Shown here piece after piece: positions 8,198 to 16,367 of a stretch of DNA of 42,056 nucleotides; within the stretch, counting starts at the first letter, position 1, and every line of letters starts with the position of its first letter. The stretch is from an uncultured Bacilli bacterium. GTDB lineage: Bacteria > Bacillota_I > Bacilli_A > RF39 > UBA660. Made by a program: the position numbers and the translations under genes. The notes beneath the pieces are model-generated. The model made no database searches. It was not told where the DNA came from and saw only the letters and a list, made by a program, of their open reading frames with translations. The stretch spans positions 1-42,056 of the forward strand of contig CALVQE010000007.1 in assembly GCA_944355355.1 (NCBI GenBank). The letters run 5' to 3'.

Positions 8198-8623
8198 TTA
8201 ATAATCTTCATCAATATCATCAATTGCTTCTAACTCAGTTTCGACGATAGTCCTAAACCTTCTTTTGAAAGCCACGATACGTTGTCTAAGTCTTTCGCCA
8301 TCAGATTCCAATTTTTCGGCTTTGACAAGAGCATCATTTACAATACGAGATGCATTTCTTTTGGCTTCATCAATGATACTTTTAGATTCATCTCGAGCAA
8401 CTTTTTTGATTTGATTTGATGCATCTTCTGCGACAAGTAAAGCTTTATTCAAAGTTTTTTCCATATTTTGATATTGAAGTAATTTTTCTTTTAAATCTGA
8501 GATTTCTTTATCTCTGGCTTTTAAATTGTTGAGCATGCTTTCGTACTCTTGGGCAACTTGAGCCACAAAGCGATTAACTTCACTTTTACTGTATCCATTA
8601 AAACTTGTACTAAACTTTTTCAA
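8198..8623 (-). CDS. divIVA: DivIVA-family cell division/polarity protein
   Basis: A 141-residue coiled-coil protein. The N-terminal FNGYSKSEVNRFVAQV is the DivIVA/GpsB membrane-binding signature (FxGYxxxEVxxFL), followed by heptad-rich helices to about residue 130. DivIVA marks negatively curved membrane at septa and poles and recruits partners; in spore formers it helps anchor the chromosome. The start codon is TTG, chosen because AAGGTGG lies five bases upstream and the conserved domain begins immediately. It is 32 bp after sepF, as in the usual sepF-divIVA order. GpsB is the alternative, but the length fits DivIVA better. Confidence 0.9.
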   Translation of the reverse strand: MKKFSTSFNGYSKSEVNRFVAQVAQEYESMLNNLKARDKEISDLKEKLLQYQNMEKTLNKALLVAEDASNQIKKVARDESKSIIDEAKRNASRIVNDALVKAEKLESDGERLRQRIVAFKRRFRTIVETELEAIDDIDEDY

Positions 8624-8655
8624 TTGCCCACCTTCTTTACTTTTTTTCTTTTTCT

Positions 8656-9066
8656 TTACCAGTCAATATCTTCTTCACTCTTTTTATCTGGTTTTTCGTT
8701 ATCATCCGATATTTTTCCTTGAATGTTAACATTCTTTGGTGTGCACAGATAAATTCCTACACCAATTTTTTGCATCGTTCCACCTATAGAATACACGCAT
8801 CCAGATAAAAAATCAATGATTCGTTTTGCTTGGGCCGATGTGACACGCTTTAAATTCACAACTACACTATTCCGATTTTTTAAATGATCGGCAATTTGTT
8901 GCGATTCAGAATAAGCTCTAGGCTCCATTAAAATCATTTTATTTCCTGTTTTATCCGCTTCTTTTAAAGCTTCTTCTTCGCTAATATTATAATATTCTTC
9001 TTCACTCATCGTACTAGTTTCATCTTCTTCATCTGAAAACCATTTTTTTAATTTATTCATTGCCAT
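8656..9066 (-). CDS. sepF: SepF, membrane anchor of FtsZ
   Basis: 136 residues. The N-terminus (AMNKLKKWF) is the short amphipathic membrane-binding helix, followed by an acidic linker and the C-terminal alpha/beta domain (RAYSESQQIADHLKNRNSVVVNLKRV... ARRIIDFLSG-like ... GGTMQKIG). SepF bundles FtsZ filaments and ties them to the membrane. No ftsA or ftsZ is present in the window. The ATG at 9066 has GGAGGAG about seven bases upstream. Confidence 0.95.
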   Translation of the reverse strand: MAMNKLKKWFSDEEDETSTMSEEEYYNISEEEALKEADKTGNKMILMEPRAYSESQQIADHLKNRNSVVVNLKRVTSAQAKRIIDFLSGCVYSIGGTMQKIGVGIYLCTPKNVNIQGKISDDNEKPDKKSEEDIDW

Positions 9067-9122
9067 ATATGTCTCCTCCAGACTCTATCTATTTATCATT
9101 GTATCAAAAACTCTCTCTTTTT

Positions 9123-9377
9123 TCAATTGCTATTTAAACTTTTAATTCGTAAAAAGCTACAGTTTTCTAAGAATGAATATACATTATAGGACTTTCCTTG
9201 GGTTAAAGTTAAATCTTTTATTTCTAAATTTGGTGGTGTTTCATCTTTTTCCATTTCTTTTTGTTTGGCCATATTTACTTCAATAAAATTCCACGTAAAA
9301 TAACCTATAATTCCTAATACAATTAAAATTATAATAGTAATCCCTATCTTTACTACTTTTTTCAAACTCTTTTTCAT
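9123..9377 (-). CDS. Small single-pass membrane protein
   Basis: 84 residues: a Lys-rich start, one membrane helix (VVKIGITIIILIVLGIIGYF), a charged linker, then PPNLEIKDLTLTQGKSYNVYSFLENCS, which looks like the first strands of an Ig-like outer domain (PPxIEIKDxTxxxGxxY). The chain stops soon after one Cys, so the protein may be a truncated member of a longer family. Start taken at ATG 9377 (AGGATGGG upstream); ATG 9386 is the alternative. It lies directly upstream of sepF. Confidence 0.5.
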   Translation of the reverse strand: MKKSLKKVVKIGITIIILIVLGIIGYFTWNFIEVNMAKQKEMEKDETPPNLEIKDLTLTQGKSYNVYSFLENCSFLRIKSLNSN

Positions 9378-9429
9378 ACTACCCATCCTAGATTCATCGT
9401 ATCACATTTTTTCTTCCTTGAAAAGAGTT

Positions 9430-10188
9430 TTAAACCCTTTTCGCAAACTTTTCTTTTAAGACTTCTTTTTCATTTTTAAAACTATCATGATCATAGAAAA
9501 AATGGGTTGTTTCTTTTTTTAAAACTTTGATATCTTTTTGATAATGGTTTTCAATTTTTTTAGACGGAAAAGTATGGAGATATCTTTCTAAATAAAAACG
9601 TTGAATAAGATATTTTTCTTCCTTTTTTAGAGTTAAAAATTGAAAGAAAAGGACAAGACAAATAAAATAATTATCTAACTTATATTTATAGTTTCCATAA
9701 ATAAAAAGAAAAAAGCATATAACTGAAAGTACTTTGTAACATTGAAAGGCTTTTTGATAAGGAAAAAACTTTTCAAAAAGACTATGAAAAAAGATGCTAC
9801 CATCTAAAGGAATAATGGGAAGGAGATTAAAAAGAATAATTGTTGTGTTATATAGAAGAAATGTCTGATATGTTTTTCCTTCTAGGATTATATATGCGAT
9901 GGGATATAAAATAAGTTGCATGCATATTCCTGAAAGTGAAATAAGCATTTCTTTGTTTATTGATGAGTTAATGGGTTTATCTATTTTAGTCATTCCGCCA
10001 AAGGGATAGAGTTCAATTTTTAAAATTTTATATCGACAGAGTAAAATTGTTATAACATGACCACATTCATGAAGAAAAACAATGCTAAAAATTAGAATTG
10101 TTTCTTTAAAGTAACCACATAGAAAAGCAATCAAAAAAAAGAGGTATGTTGTTATATTAAGATGAAATTTGGTTAAAATATTCTTCAT
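9430..10188 (-). CDS. spoIVFB: SpoIVFB-type intramembrane metalloprotease (M50)
   Basis: A polytopic membrane protein of 252 residues. The zinc motif HECGH is at 40-44 within a membrane helix, and the second motif NLLPIIPLDG (121-130) supplies the third ligand. Spacing and C-terminal soluble tail match SpoIVFB, which cuts pro-sigma-K in the forespore-surrounding membrane. The gene overlaps the upstream spoIVFA-like gene by 32 bp, as expected for a coupled inhibitor/protease pair. An intact pro-sigma-K gene with the expected cleavage region lies 4 kb away. A generic M50 protease is the alternative, but the neighbour makes SpoIVFB likely. Confidence 0.88.
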   Translation of the reverse strand: MKNILTKFHLNITTYLFFLIAFLCGYFKETILIFSIVFLHECGHVITILLCRYKILKIELYPFGGMTKIDKPINSSINKEMLISLSGICMQLILYPIAYIILEGKTYQTFLLYNTTIILFNLLPIIPLDGSIFFHSLFEKFFPYQKAFQCYKVLSVICFFLFIYGNYKYKLDNYFICLVLFFQFLTLKKEEKYLIQRFYLERYLHTFPSKKIENHYQKDIKVLKKETTHFFYDHDSFKNEKEVLKEKFAKRV

Positions 10189-10774
10189 ATGTTAGGTATT
10201 CTCCATCTTTTTGAAAGACAAGATAATATTTGTCTTCACTACTAGTACCTAAAATGGTGTTTGCATCTAAATAGTCATATAAATTTAAGTTAGTATCCGC
10301 GACATTTCCGTACCAGATATCTGTGCCGTCAACTCCTTGGATAATCAAGGTATTGCCATAGCCCTCTTTCTCGCCCATGAACACTAAAATACCACTTGTG
10401 ATGGAGGCAATAGGAGTTCCTTTGGGGGTAGAAATTTGATATCCATCTTGATAATTTTCTCTTGTTAAAATGTTCGTTTGTGTTGATACGATTTGTTCTT
10501 TAGGTTCGGTTACAGTTGGCAGGATGCTACCAAATGTCTCATGATACCAATTATTTATCTTAGTAAAAGTCAAGTTGCTTTCAAAGACATTGGATTTAAA
10601 AATTTCTAGATTCTCAGGACTGAGTTTAATGTATATAGTGCTCACTAAAAGGAAAATCAAAGAAAGAAGAATCTTGGTAAAATATTTACTGATTGTTTTG
10701 TCTTCTTTTTCGGGGACAAGATTTTTTTCTGTTCTGTTTTTATGTCGTTTTAAGGCTAGATCGATTTCATTCAT
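10157..10774 (-). CDS. spoIVFA: SpoIVFA-like regulator of SpoIVFB
   Basis: 205 residues: a charged N-terminus, one membrane segment (ILLSLIFLLVSTIYIKL), and an outer M23/LytM-like domain (ISTPKGTPIASITSGILVFMG, GYGNTLIIQGVDGTDIWYGNV) lacking the metal-binding His residues of active peptidases. This is the SpoIVFA layout: a scaffold that holds SpoIVFB inactive until SpoIVB cuts it. ATG 10774 follows GGTG by six bases. The overlap with spoIVFB supports the assignment. SpoIIQ-like proteins share the fold but are not paired with an M50 protease. Confidence 0.82.
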   Translation of the reverse strand: MNEIDLALKRHKNRTEKNLVPEKEDKTISKYFTKILLSLIFLLVSTIYIKLSPENLEIFKSNVFESNLTFTKINNWYHETFGSILPTVTEPKEQIVSTQTNILTRENYQDGYQISTPKGTPIASITSGILVFMGEKEGYGNTLIIQGVDGTDIWYGNVADTNLNLYDYLDANTILGTSSEDKYYLVFQKDGEYLTYEEYFNQISS

Positions 10775-10789
10775 ATTTTTCACCACTAC

Positions 10790-10799
10790 AATATATGCC
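10790..10799 (-). promoter_or_regulatory. Possible sigma-E -10 element upstream of spoIVFA
   Basis: The minus strand reads GGCATATATT. This matches about seven of nine positions of the sigma-E -10 consensus (GCATACAMT). It lies about 16 bp before the spoIVFA start. I did not find a convincing -35, so this is tentative; spoIVF is a sigma-E operon in Bacillus. Confidence 0.3.
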
Positions 10800-10812
10800 G
10801 AATGATAAAAGA

Positions 10813-10834
10813 AAAGAACGACTAAAGCGTCTTT
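10813..10834 (-). terminator. Weak hairpin after ftsQ
   Basis: Arms 10813-10823 and 10826-10834 pair with two bulges. The minus strand continues TCTTTTCTTTTA. It would separate the murG-murB-ftsQ operon from spoIVFA. Confidence 0.4.
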
Positions 10835-10847
10835 CTAATGAGTAAGA

Positions 10848-11555
10848 TCAGTTTGTATATTCACTAAAGGAAATTTTATCAGATGATGAGTCTAAATAAA
10901 GTGTGCCTAGTTTTCCTTCTAGTGAAGCATAAATTTCGATGTAGTTGTTTAGTTTGTCCATGTGTAAAAGATTGGTGTAAACACTGTTGCCATCGCTCAT
11001 TCTTAAAAAAAATCTTTCGTCATCAATCACCACATCATTGCTTGTCCAAGGTTGATATTCTATTTCACTTATTAAAGTAATTACATTTCGATTGATCTGA
11101 GATAGTTTTTCAATTAGTTTTGCATAGTAGGAATCAGGTACATAATTAATTAAGACTGGTACACCATCTAAGGCACTGAAATCAATTTCTTTTTTATTTG
11201 TTAAAATGAGTTTATTGTTATTGCGATTATAAAATAATGGCAGAGCTTCATCGATGTCTATTTGAATTGTCCCTAGTATACCTTTATGAATATCTACTTT
11301 GTCAACGTATGGAATACTCATAATTTTATCTTTTAAATCATTTGATTTTTCACGAAACAAGTATGGGTAATTTTTAAGGCCAGCGGCAACAATGATATCA
11401 TTATCACTGACATAGGTATTCCCTGTAATTAAAATGTGTTTTATTCTTAGATTCCAGAGATAGAAAAAAATGAGAAATAAAAAAAGAAGAAAGCAAAAAA
11501 ACTTGAAAATGGCTTTCCATTTTAATTTTCGCTTCATCACCTTCTTCTTTGTCAT
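10848..11555 (-). CDS. ftsQ: Cell division protein FtsQ/DivIB
   Basis: 235 residues: a basic cytoplasmic tail, one membrane helix (FKFFCFLLFLFLIFFYLW), a POTRA domain (IKHILITGNTYVSDNDIIVAAGL) and the beta domain. FtsQ/DivIB is a bitopic scaffold of the divisome that binds FtsL/FtsB-type partners and the septal synthase. It follows murB by four bases, in the conserved murG-murB-divIB order. ATG 11555 has GGTG five bases upstream. Confidence 0.93.
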   Translation of the reverse strand: MTKKKVMKRKLKWKAIFKFFCFLLFLFLIFFYLWNLRIKHILITGNTYVSDNDIIVAAGLKNYPYLFREKSNDLKDKIMSIPYVDKVDIHKGILGTIQIDIDEALPLFYNRNNNKLILTNKKEIDFSALDGVPVLINYVPDSYYAKLIEKLSQINRNVITLISEIEYQPWTSNDVVIDDERFFLRMSDGNSVYTNLLHMDKLNNYIEIYASLEGKLGTLYLDSSSDKISFSEYTN

Positions 11556-11559
11556 ATTT

Positions 11560-12447
11560 TCACCAGTCCTTTGTTTCTTGTTCTAAGATTAAATCGATTT
11601 GATAAACCTCTTTTACTTTTTCTTGTATTAATTTTATCAAATCTCTTATATCTTTTCCAGTAGCACCCCCTATATTTATAATAAAGTTGGCATGTTTTTC
11701 ACTTATACATGCTCCACCAATTTGTTTTCCTTTTAAACCTAAGTCATCGATTAGTTTACCACTTGCTAGTTCACTAGAAGGATTACGAAAGACACTGCCC
11801 GCGGATGGATACTCTAAAGGTTGTGTGGACAAACGTCTTTGAAGACGGTCACGAATCAGTTCTAAAGATTGTTCTTTTGTTCCTTTAGGAAATGTAAATG
11901 TTGCTTCGATGATAATGTTTTCTGGATGTTCTTTAAAATAGCTTGTCCTGTAGCCATGACTTAACTTGTCTTTCTCTTTTTTAATGAGATGTAAGTCTTT
12001 ATCAATATAAGTAACGGTTGTTAAATATTCAAACGTTGAAGTTTTATATGCTTCTGCATTACCAAAAATACAACCTCCTACTGTTCCAGGAATACCACTT
12101 GCCCATTCTAAACCACTTAAACCATTTTTGATGATCTCTAAGGCTAGAAAGTTCATCATCACACCAGCACCAACAGTAACATGCTGGCCTTCGTAAGAAA
12201 TATGATTTAATAAATCTAGTTTAACAATGACTCCTTCGTATTTTGAATCTGAGAAAATAACATTTGATCCATTTCCTAAAATAAAATAAGGGACATCATT
12301 TTGCTGAGCAAATTCTAAAAAAGATAGAAGACTTCCTACATCTTTAGGATGAAGAACATAACTTGCTTCTGTTTCTAGACGATAGGTATTATATTTTTTT
12401 AGTGAAATGTCTTTTTCTAAAATGCCAAATTGTTCTAATTCTTTCAT
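11560..12447 (-). CDS. murB: UDP-N-acetylenolpyruvoylglucosamine reductase MurB
   Basis: A 295-residue FAD enzyme that reduces the enolpyruvyl group to lactyl, giving UDP-MurNAc. It has FILGNGSNVIFSD (FAD binding), GIPGTVGGCIFGNAEAY, and YPSAGSVFRNPSS with the catalytic Ser, plus a late Glu in ISEKHANFIIN. It is the compact type common in Bacillota. The ATGA overlap with murG (4 bp) indicates coupled translation. Confidence 0.97.
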   Translation of the reverse strand: MKELEQFGILEKDISLKKYNTYRLETEASYVLHPKDVGSLLSFLEFAQQNDVPYFILGNGSNVIFSDSKYEGVIVKLDLLNHISYEGQHVTVGAGVMMNFLALEIIKNGLSGLEWASGIPGTVGGCIFGNAEAYKTSTFEYLTTVTYIDKDLHLIKKEKDKLSHGYRTSYFKEHPENIIIEATFTFPKGTKEQSLELIRDRLQRRLSTQPLEYPSAGSVFRNPSSELASGKLIDDLGLKGKQIGGACISEKHANFIINIGGATGKDIRDLIKLIQEKVKEVYQIDLILEQETKDW

Positions 12448-13520
12448 GATATAAGCTCCTTTATTTTTTCGTAGATAATTGAGGCGCTTTCTTGGACATC
12501 CTCTTTATCCATATTTACTTTTAATTTTAAGCGTAATTCTTCATTATTCAAAAGATTTTCTATTGATTCGGTGATTTTAGCCGTGGTAATTGTACTCTCT
12601 TCAAGTAAATAAATACAATCTTTCTTAGCTAATTCTAAGGCATTGTAATACTGATGATTATTGGCAACATTAGGGCTAGGTATAATGATACTTGGAACTT
12701 TTAGGGCAAGTATTTCAAAGAGACTGCCCGCGCCAGCACGGGATAGGACTATGTCACTAATTTTTAATAGACCTGGTAATTCATCCATATAGGGAAATAG
12801 ATGGACATTTTTAGGAAATTTATTTTGACGATATTCGTCATAATGATACTTTCCCGTAATATAACATATTTCGTAGTTTTTCCTTTTTAAGCTCATTAAG
12901 TAGTCTTTCATTTTATCGTTTAATGAACCGCTTCCTTGACTTCCAGCTACGACAGTTACAAGACGTTTTGCAGGATCTAAACCTAGTTCTTGTTTTTTCT
13001 TTTTTGGAGTTTTTAAGGCCCAGGCTCCACAAGGATGGCCTGTATAAATAATTTTTCCTTTTGTTTTAAAGTATTTTTTACTCGATTCAAAAGTCACGCC
13101 AATTAAATCCGCATATCTAGAAACCATTTTATTACTTTTTCCTGGAATACTGTTTTGTTCATGAATAAATATCGGAATATGCTCTTTATGAGCAGCCACG
13201 ACGACAGGATAGGTTACATATCCCCCTACCCCAATCACAATGTCTGGATGTTCTTTTTTAATCCATTCTCGACATACTGTAATGGCTTTTTTTACTAAAC
13301 GAATATTTTTCATATCCAGTAAGATATTTTTACTGAAACCATATACTTCTAGAGGAATATAGGTATATCCTAGTTTAGGAATTAGATCTTTTTCCATACG
13401 GTTATGTGTTCCGAAGTAGAACACTTCAACATTTTTTTCTCTTTTTTTAAATTCATCAATAATCGCTAAGGCAGGATTAATATGGCCCATTGAACCACCA
13501 GCTGTGACAAATATTTTCAT
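12444..13520 (-). CDS. murG: UDP-GlcNAc transferase MurG
   Basis: A 358-residue peripheral membrane glycosyltransferase (GT28) that converts lipid I to lipid II. The N-terminal glycine-rich loop is TAGGSMGHINPALAI; GVGGYVTYP and the C-terminal donor site (SRAGAGSLFEILALKVPSIIIPSP) are present. ATG 13520 is preceded by GGAGG at six bases; in-frame starts further upstream lack a ribosome site. It leads the murG-murB-ftsQ operon; a TATAAT at 13548-13543 may be its -10. Confidence 0.97.
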   Translation of the reverse strand: MKIFVTAGGSMGHINPALAIIDEFKKREKNVEVFYFGTHNRMEKDLIPKLGYTYIPLEVYGFSKNILLDMKNIRLVKKAITVCREWIKKEHPDIVIGVGGYVTYPVVVAAHKEHIPIFIHEQNSIPGKSNKMVSRYADLIGVTFESSKKYFKTKGKIIYTGHPCGAWALKTPKKKKQELGLDPAKRLVTVVAGSQGSGSLNDKMKDYLMSLKRKNYEICYITGKYHYDEYRQNKFPKNVHLFPYMDELPGLLKISDIVLSRAGAGSLFEILALKVPSIIIPSPNVANNHQYYNALELAKKDCIYLLEESTITTAKITESIENLLNNEELRLKLKVNMDKEDVQESASIIYEKIKELIS

Positions 13521-13603
13521 GGTCATCCTCCGTTTCATACTCATTATACTATATTTCCTATAAAAATTTGTAGAACAAATCAAAATTAGTGTAAAGCTAT
13601 GCC

Positions 13604-13702
13604 TTATTTAAACTTAATTTGTGTTTCAGTGACGGATCTTTTTGTCTCTTCGGAAATGTTAAAGTCATTCAATAAACCTTTTAATTCTGTGTAGGCAATC
13701 AT
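13604..13702 (-). CDS. Possible 32-aa peptide between murG and ftsW
   Basis: ATG 13702 with GAGG about nine bases upstream opens a 32-codon frame (MIAYTELKGLLNDF...) ending TAA 13604. It has no signal peptide and no recognised family. It sits in the divergent murG/ftsW gap upstream of murG. It may be a real small protein, a leader peptide or a relic of a longer gene. Confidence 0.3.
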   Translation of the reverse strand: MIAYTELKGLLNDFNISEETKRSVTETQIKFK

Positions 13703-13811
13703 TTTTGATTCCTCATTTCTAAAAATACCCTAACACATATCCGGTAGTATTGCAATTCATATTGTCCTTGTTTTTAGAATAAAATTTATTAAGCAAAGTT
13801 TGGTGAACAAA

Positions 13812-14897
13812 ATGAATAAAGGAAAAATCGATAAAGCTTTATTTTTAACGGTATTCATTATTGGTATTTTTGGGATAGTTATGATCTATTCTGCTTCAAG
13901 TATATGGGCAGAATATAAGTATCAAGATGCTTTTAAGTTTGTCAAAGCGCAGAGTATTTTCTTTATTTTAGGTCTTTTTCTTTGCTATTTTATTAGTAAG
14001 ATTAAAAGTGAATTTTGGTTTAAGCACGCAAATAAAATTCTTTTCATTTGTTTTATTTTGCTCATTTTAGTTTTAATTCCTGGAATTGGGACAATCCGAA
14101 ATGGTTCAAGAAGTTGGTTTGGTATTGGTGGTTTTGGTGTGCAACCTTCTGAGTTTGCCAAGATTGGTTTAATTATTTTTGTTTCCAAATACTTGAGTCA
14201 GAATAGAAAGGAACTGCGAAGTATTAAAAAAGGCGTGCTTCCTATATTAGGGGTTATTCTTCTATTTTTTCTACTTATTATGTTAGAACCTGATTTTGGA
14301 ACGGCGATGGTTATTGCTCTTACTTTAATTAGTCTTATTTTTATTAGTGGTGTTCAATTATCTTTTTTTGTCAAAGTTGGCTTGCTGGGATTATCGGGAA
14401 TTGTTCTTTTAATTATTATTGCTCCTTACCGGATGGCCCGGATCGTCTCTTTTTTAAATCCTTGGAGTGATCCCTTAGGAAGTGGGTTTCAAATTATTCA
14501 AAGCTTGTATGCAATTGGTCCAGGGGGACTTTTAGGGCAAGGTTTTATGAACTCGCATCAGAAACACTTTTACTTGCCAGAGCCTCAGACAGATTTTATC
14601 TTTGCAATTATTAGTGAAGAGTTTGGTTTCTTAGGTGTTTTAATTGTTGTTTCTTTCTTCTTCTTTCTTTTTTATCGGTCAGTTAAAATTGCTTTGAAAA
14701 CAAGTCAGTTATTTGATAAGTTTTTAGTTTTTGGTCTTGCTATTGGTATCCTTATTCAAGCCACATTAAATCTTTGTGTTGTAATCGGGCTTATTCCTGT
14801 CACAGGTGTTACTCTTCCCTTTTTTAGTTATGGTGGAAGTAGTCTTTTAGTTACAATGGCCTCGATTGGTATTATTTTGAGTGTTTCAGGAAAGTAG
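13812..14897 (+). CDS. ftsW: Septal peptidoglycan polymerase FtsW/SpoVE (SEDS family)
   Basis: A 361-residue polytopic SEDS glycosyltransferase that polymerises lipid II together with a class B PBP. Diagnostic stretches are GSRSWFGIGGFGVQPSEFAKI, LEPDFGTAMV, GGLLGQGFMNS, LPEPQTDFIFAIISEEFGFLG and the final TLPFFSYGGSSLLVTM. ATG 13812 has GGTGA five bases upstream. It could serve division, sporulation (SpoVE) or both. It is transcribed opposite to murG and mraY, unusual for this cluster. Its last 72 coding bases before the divergent tail (14811-14882) are duplicated at 16368-16439. Confidence 0.95.
   Translation: MNKGKIDKALFLTVFIIGIFGIVMIYSASSIWAEYKYQDAFKFVKAQSIFFILGLFLCYFISKIKSEFWFKHANKILFICFILLILVLIPGIGTIRNGSRSWFGIGGFGVQPSEFAKIGLIIFVSKYLSQNRKELRSIKKGVLPILGVILLFFLLIMLEPDFGTAMVIALTLISLIFISGVQLSFFVKVGLLGLSGIVLLIIIAPYRMARIVSFLNPWSDPLGSGFQIIQSLYAIGPGGLLGQGFMNSHQKHFYLPEPQTDFIFAIISEEFGFLGVLIVVSFFFFLFYRSVKIALKTSQLFDKFLVFGLAIGILIQATLNLCVVIGLIPVTGVTLPFFSYGGSSLLVTMASIGIILSVSGK
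14811..14882 (+). repeat. 72-bp ftsW 3'-end direct repeat, copy 1 (in the intact gene)
   Basis: Matches 16368-16439 at 69 of 72 positions in the same orientation. The three differences (GGT/GGA, GGA/GGG, ACA/ACG) are all synonymous. The repeats bracket the DUF4143 ATPase gene at 15077-16312. Confidence 0.9.
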
Positions 14898-14943
14898 GAT
14901 TCGAAAAAATTCTATTGAATTAATCCCCATGATGATATTTATT

Positions 14944-14984
14944 TCATTGAACAAAATTGACGTTTGCGTCAAAAAAAGTCAATG
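14944..14984. repeat. 41-bp palindromic repeat R1, upstream of the ATPase promoter
   Basis: Matches 15022-15062 at 37 of 41 positions. Both contain an outer dyad CATTGA...TCAATG and an inner dyad TGACG-N4-CGTCA sharing one centre. Three of the four differences fall in the N4 loop and one beside the inner arm, so the palindrome arms are conserved. R1 ends 7 bp before the -35. Confidence 0.85.
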
Positions 14985-14991
14985 GACATGA

Positions 14992-15020
14992 TTGACATTA
15001 ACTGGATATAATAATATAAT
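14992..15020 (+). promoter_or_regulatory. Perfect consensus sigma-A promoter of ATPase copy 2
   Basis: TTGACA (14992-14997), 17-bp spacer, TATAAT (15015-15020). The predicted start is near 15027, inside repeat R2. The promoter is exactly bracketed by R1 and R2. Confidence 0.85.
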
Positions 15021-15021
15021 G

Positions 15022-15062
15022 TCATTGAACAAAAGTGACGCATACGTCAAAAAAAGTCAATG
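15022..15062. repeat. 41-bp palindromic repeat R2, over the transcription start
   Basis: Second copy of the palindrome, centred at 15042.5, about 78 bp from the centre of R1 (close to seven and a half helical turns). It begins one base after the -10 and ends just before the ribosome site (GAAAGGAATG). It can act as DNA (operator) or, transcribed, as an RNA hairpin beside the ribosome site. Confidence 0.85.
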
Positions 15063-15076
15063 AAAGGAATGAAATC

Positions 15077-16312
15077 ATGATAGAAAGAAATGACTATTTA
15101 AATAAACTAATTTCTAAGAAAAATAATGGCATGATTAAAATAATTACTGGAATTAGAAGATGTGGTAAATCATATTTGTTAGATCCTATATTTAAAAATT
15201 ATCTGACTGATGTTGGTGTGGATGAAAATCATATTATTAAAATAGATTTAGAAATTAGAGATAATATTGAGTTAATCAACCCTGATAATTTATATAATTA
15301 TGTAAAAAATAAAATTATAGACAATGAAATTTATTATATTTTGATTGACGAAATTCAAAAAGTACCAGACTTCGAATCTGTTTTAAATAGTTTTTTAAAA
15401 ATGCAAAATTTAGATGTATATGTAACTGGTAGTAACTCAAAATTTTTATCTAGCGATATCATTACGGAATTTAGAGGTAGAGGTGATGAAGTTAGAATAT
15501 TTCCATTATCATTTAAAGAATTTTATAATGCTTATCAAGGAGACAAGCATGAGGCTTGGAATGATTATATATTATATGGTGGAATGCCTGTTATTTTAAA
15601 TATTAAAGATGACAAACAAAAATCTAAATATTTATTAGATTTATTTGAACTCACCTATAAAAAGGATATTATTGAAAGAAATAATATAATTAAAGATGAT
15701 ATTTTAGATTCTATAATTAATATATTATCATCATCTGTTGGAAGTCTAACAAATCCCCAAAAAATCTATAATACTTTTATTAGTAGTGGAATTAAAGATT
15801 TATCTAAAAATACTGTTGTTTCCTATTTAGACTATCTTATCGATTCTTTTTTGATAGAAAAGGCCGAAAGATATGATATTAAAGGAAAAAGATATATTGG
15901 CAGTCCACAAAAATATTACTTTGCAGATATAGGACTTCGAAATGCTAGACTTAATTTTAGACAAGTAGAAGAAAATCATATTATGGAAAATATCATTTAT
16001 AATGAATTATTAATTCGTGACTACAATGTTGATGTTGGAGTTGTAGATATAAGAGAAGGAAATCTCCATAAAAAATTAGAAATTGATTTTGTTTGTAATC
16101 AGGGTAATAAACGATATTATGTTCAAGTAGCTCTGAATATAGACACACGCGAAAAAAATTTACAAGAATCAAAGCCACTAAATAATATAGGGGATAATTT
16201 TAAAAAAATTATTGTTGTCAAAGACACTATAAAACATTGGATTACAGAAGATGGTATTTTAATTATCGGAGTACAAGAATTCTTATTAGATAAGAATAGT
16301 TTGGACTTGTAA
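15077..16312 (+). CDS. AAA-family ATPase with C-terminal DUF4143, copy 2
   Basis: A 411-residue P-loop ATPase. Walker A GIRRCGKS is at 25-32, Walker B LIDEIQ near 90, followed by sensor-like VTGSNSKFL and a DUF4143 domain with KLEIDFVC. It is a clear paralogue of 129-1325. The start is ATG 15077 after AAAGGAATG; a longer frame to 15035 would lie inside the palindromic repeat. Base composition is more AT-rich than the adjoining ftsW. It is the only gene in the cassette between the two ftsW 3' ends. No partner toxin or antitoxin is seen beside it. Function is unknown; regulation by the flanking palindromes is inferred. Confidence 0.85.
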   Translation: MIERNDYLNKLISKKNNGMIKIITGIRRCGKSYLLDPIFKNYLTDVGVDENHIIKIDLEIRDNIELINPDNLYNYVKNKIIDNEIYYILIDEIQKVPDFESVLNSFLKMQNLDVYVTGSNSKFLSSDIITEFRGRGDEVRIFPLSFKEFYNAYQGDKHEAWNDYILYGGMPVILNIKDDKQKSKYLLDLFELTYKKDIIERNNIIKDDILDSIINILSSSVGSLTNPQKIYNTFISSGIKDLSKNTVVSYLDYLIDSFLIEKAERYDIKGKRYIGSPQKYYFADIGLRNARLNFRQVEENHIMENIIYNELLIRDYNVDVGVVDIREGNLHKKLEIDFVCNQGNKRYYVQVALNIDTREKNLQESKPLNNIGDNFKKIIVVKDTIKHWITEDGILIIGVQEFLLDKNSLDL

Positions 16313-16367
16313 AAACAGTTATTTAGAAATGTCCTCTTTCATTTTCAGTCACTTTGGAAGTGTTGCT

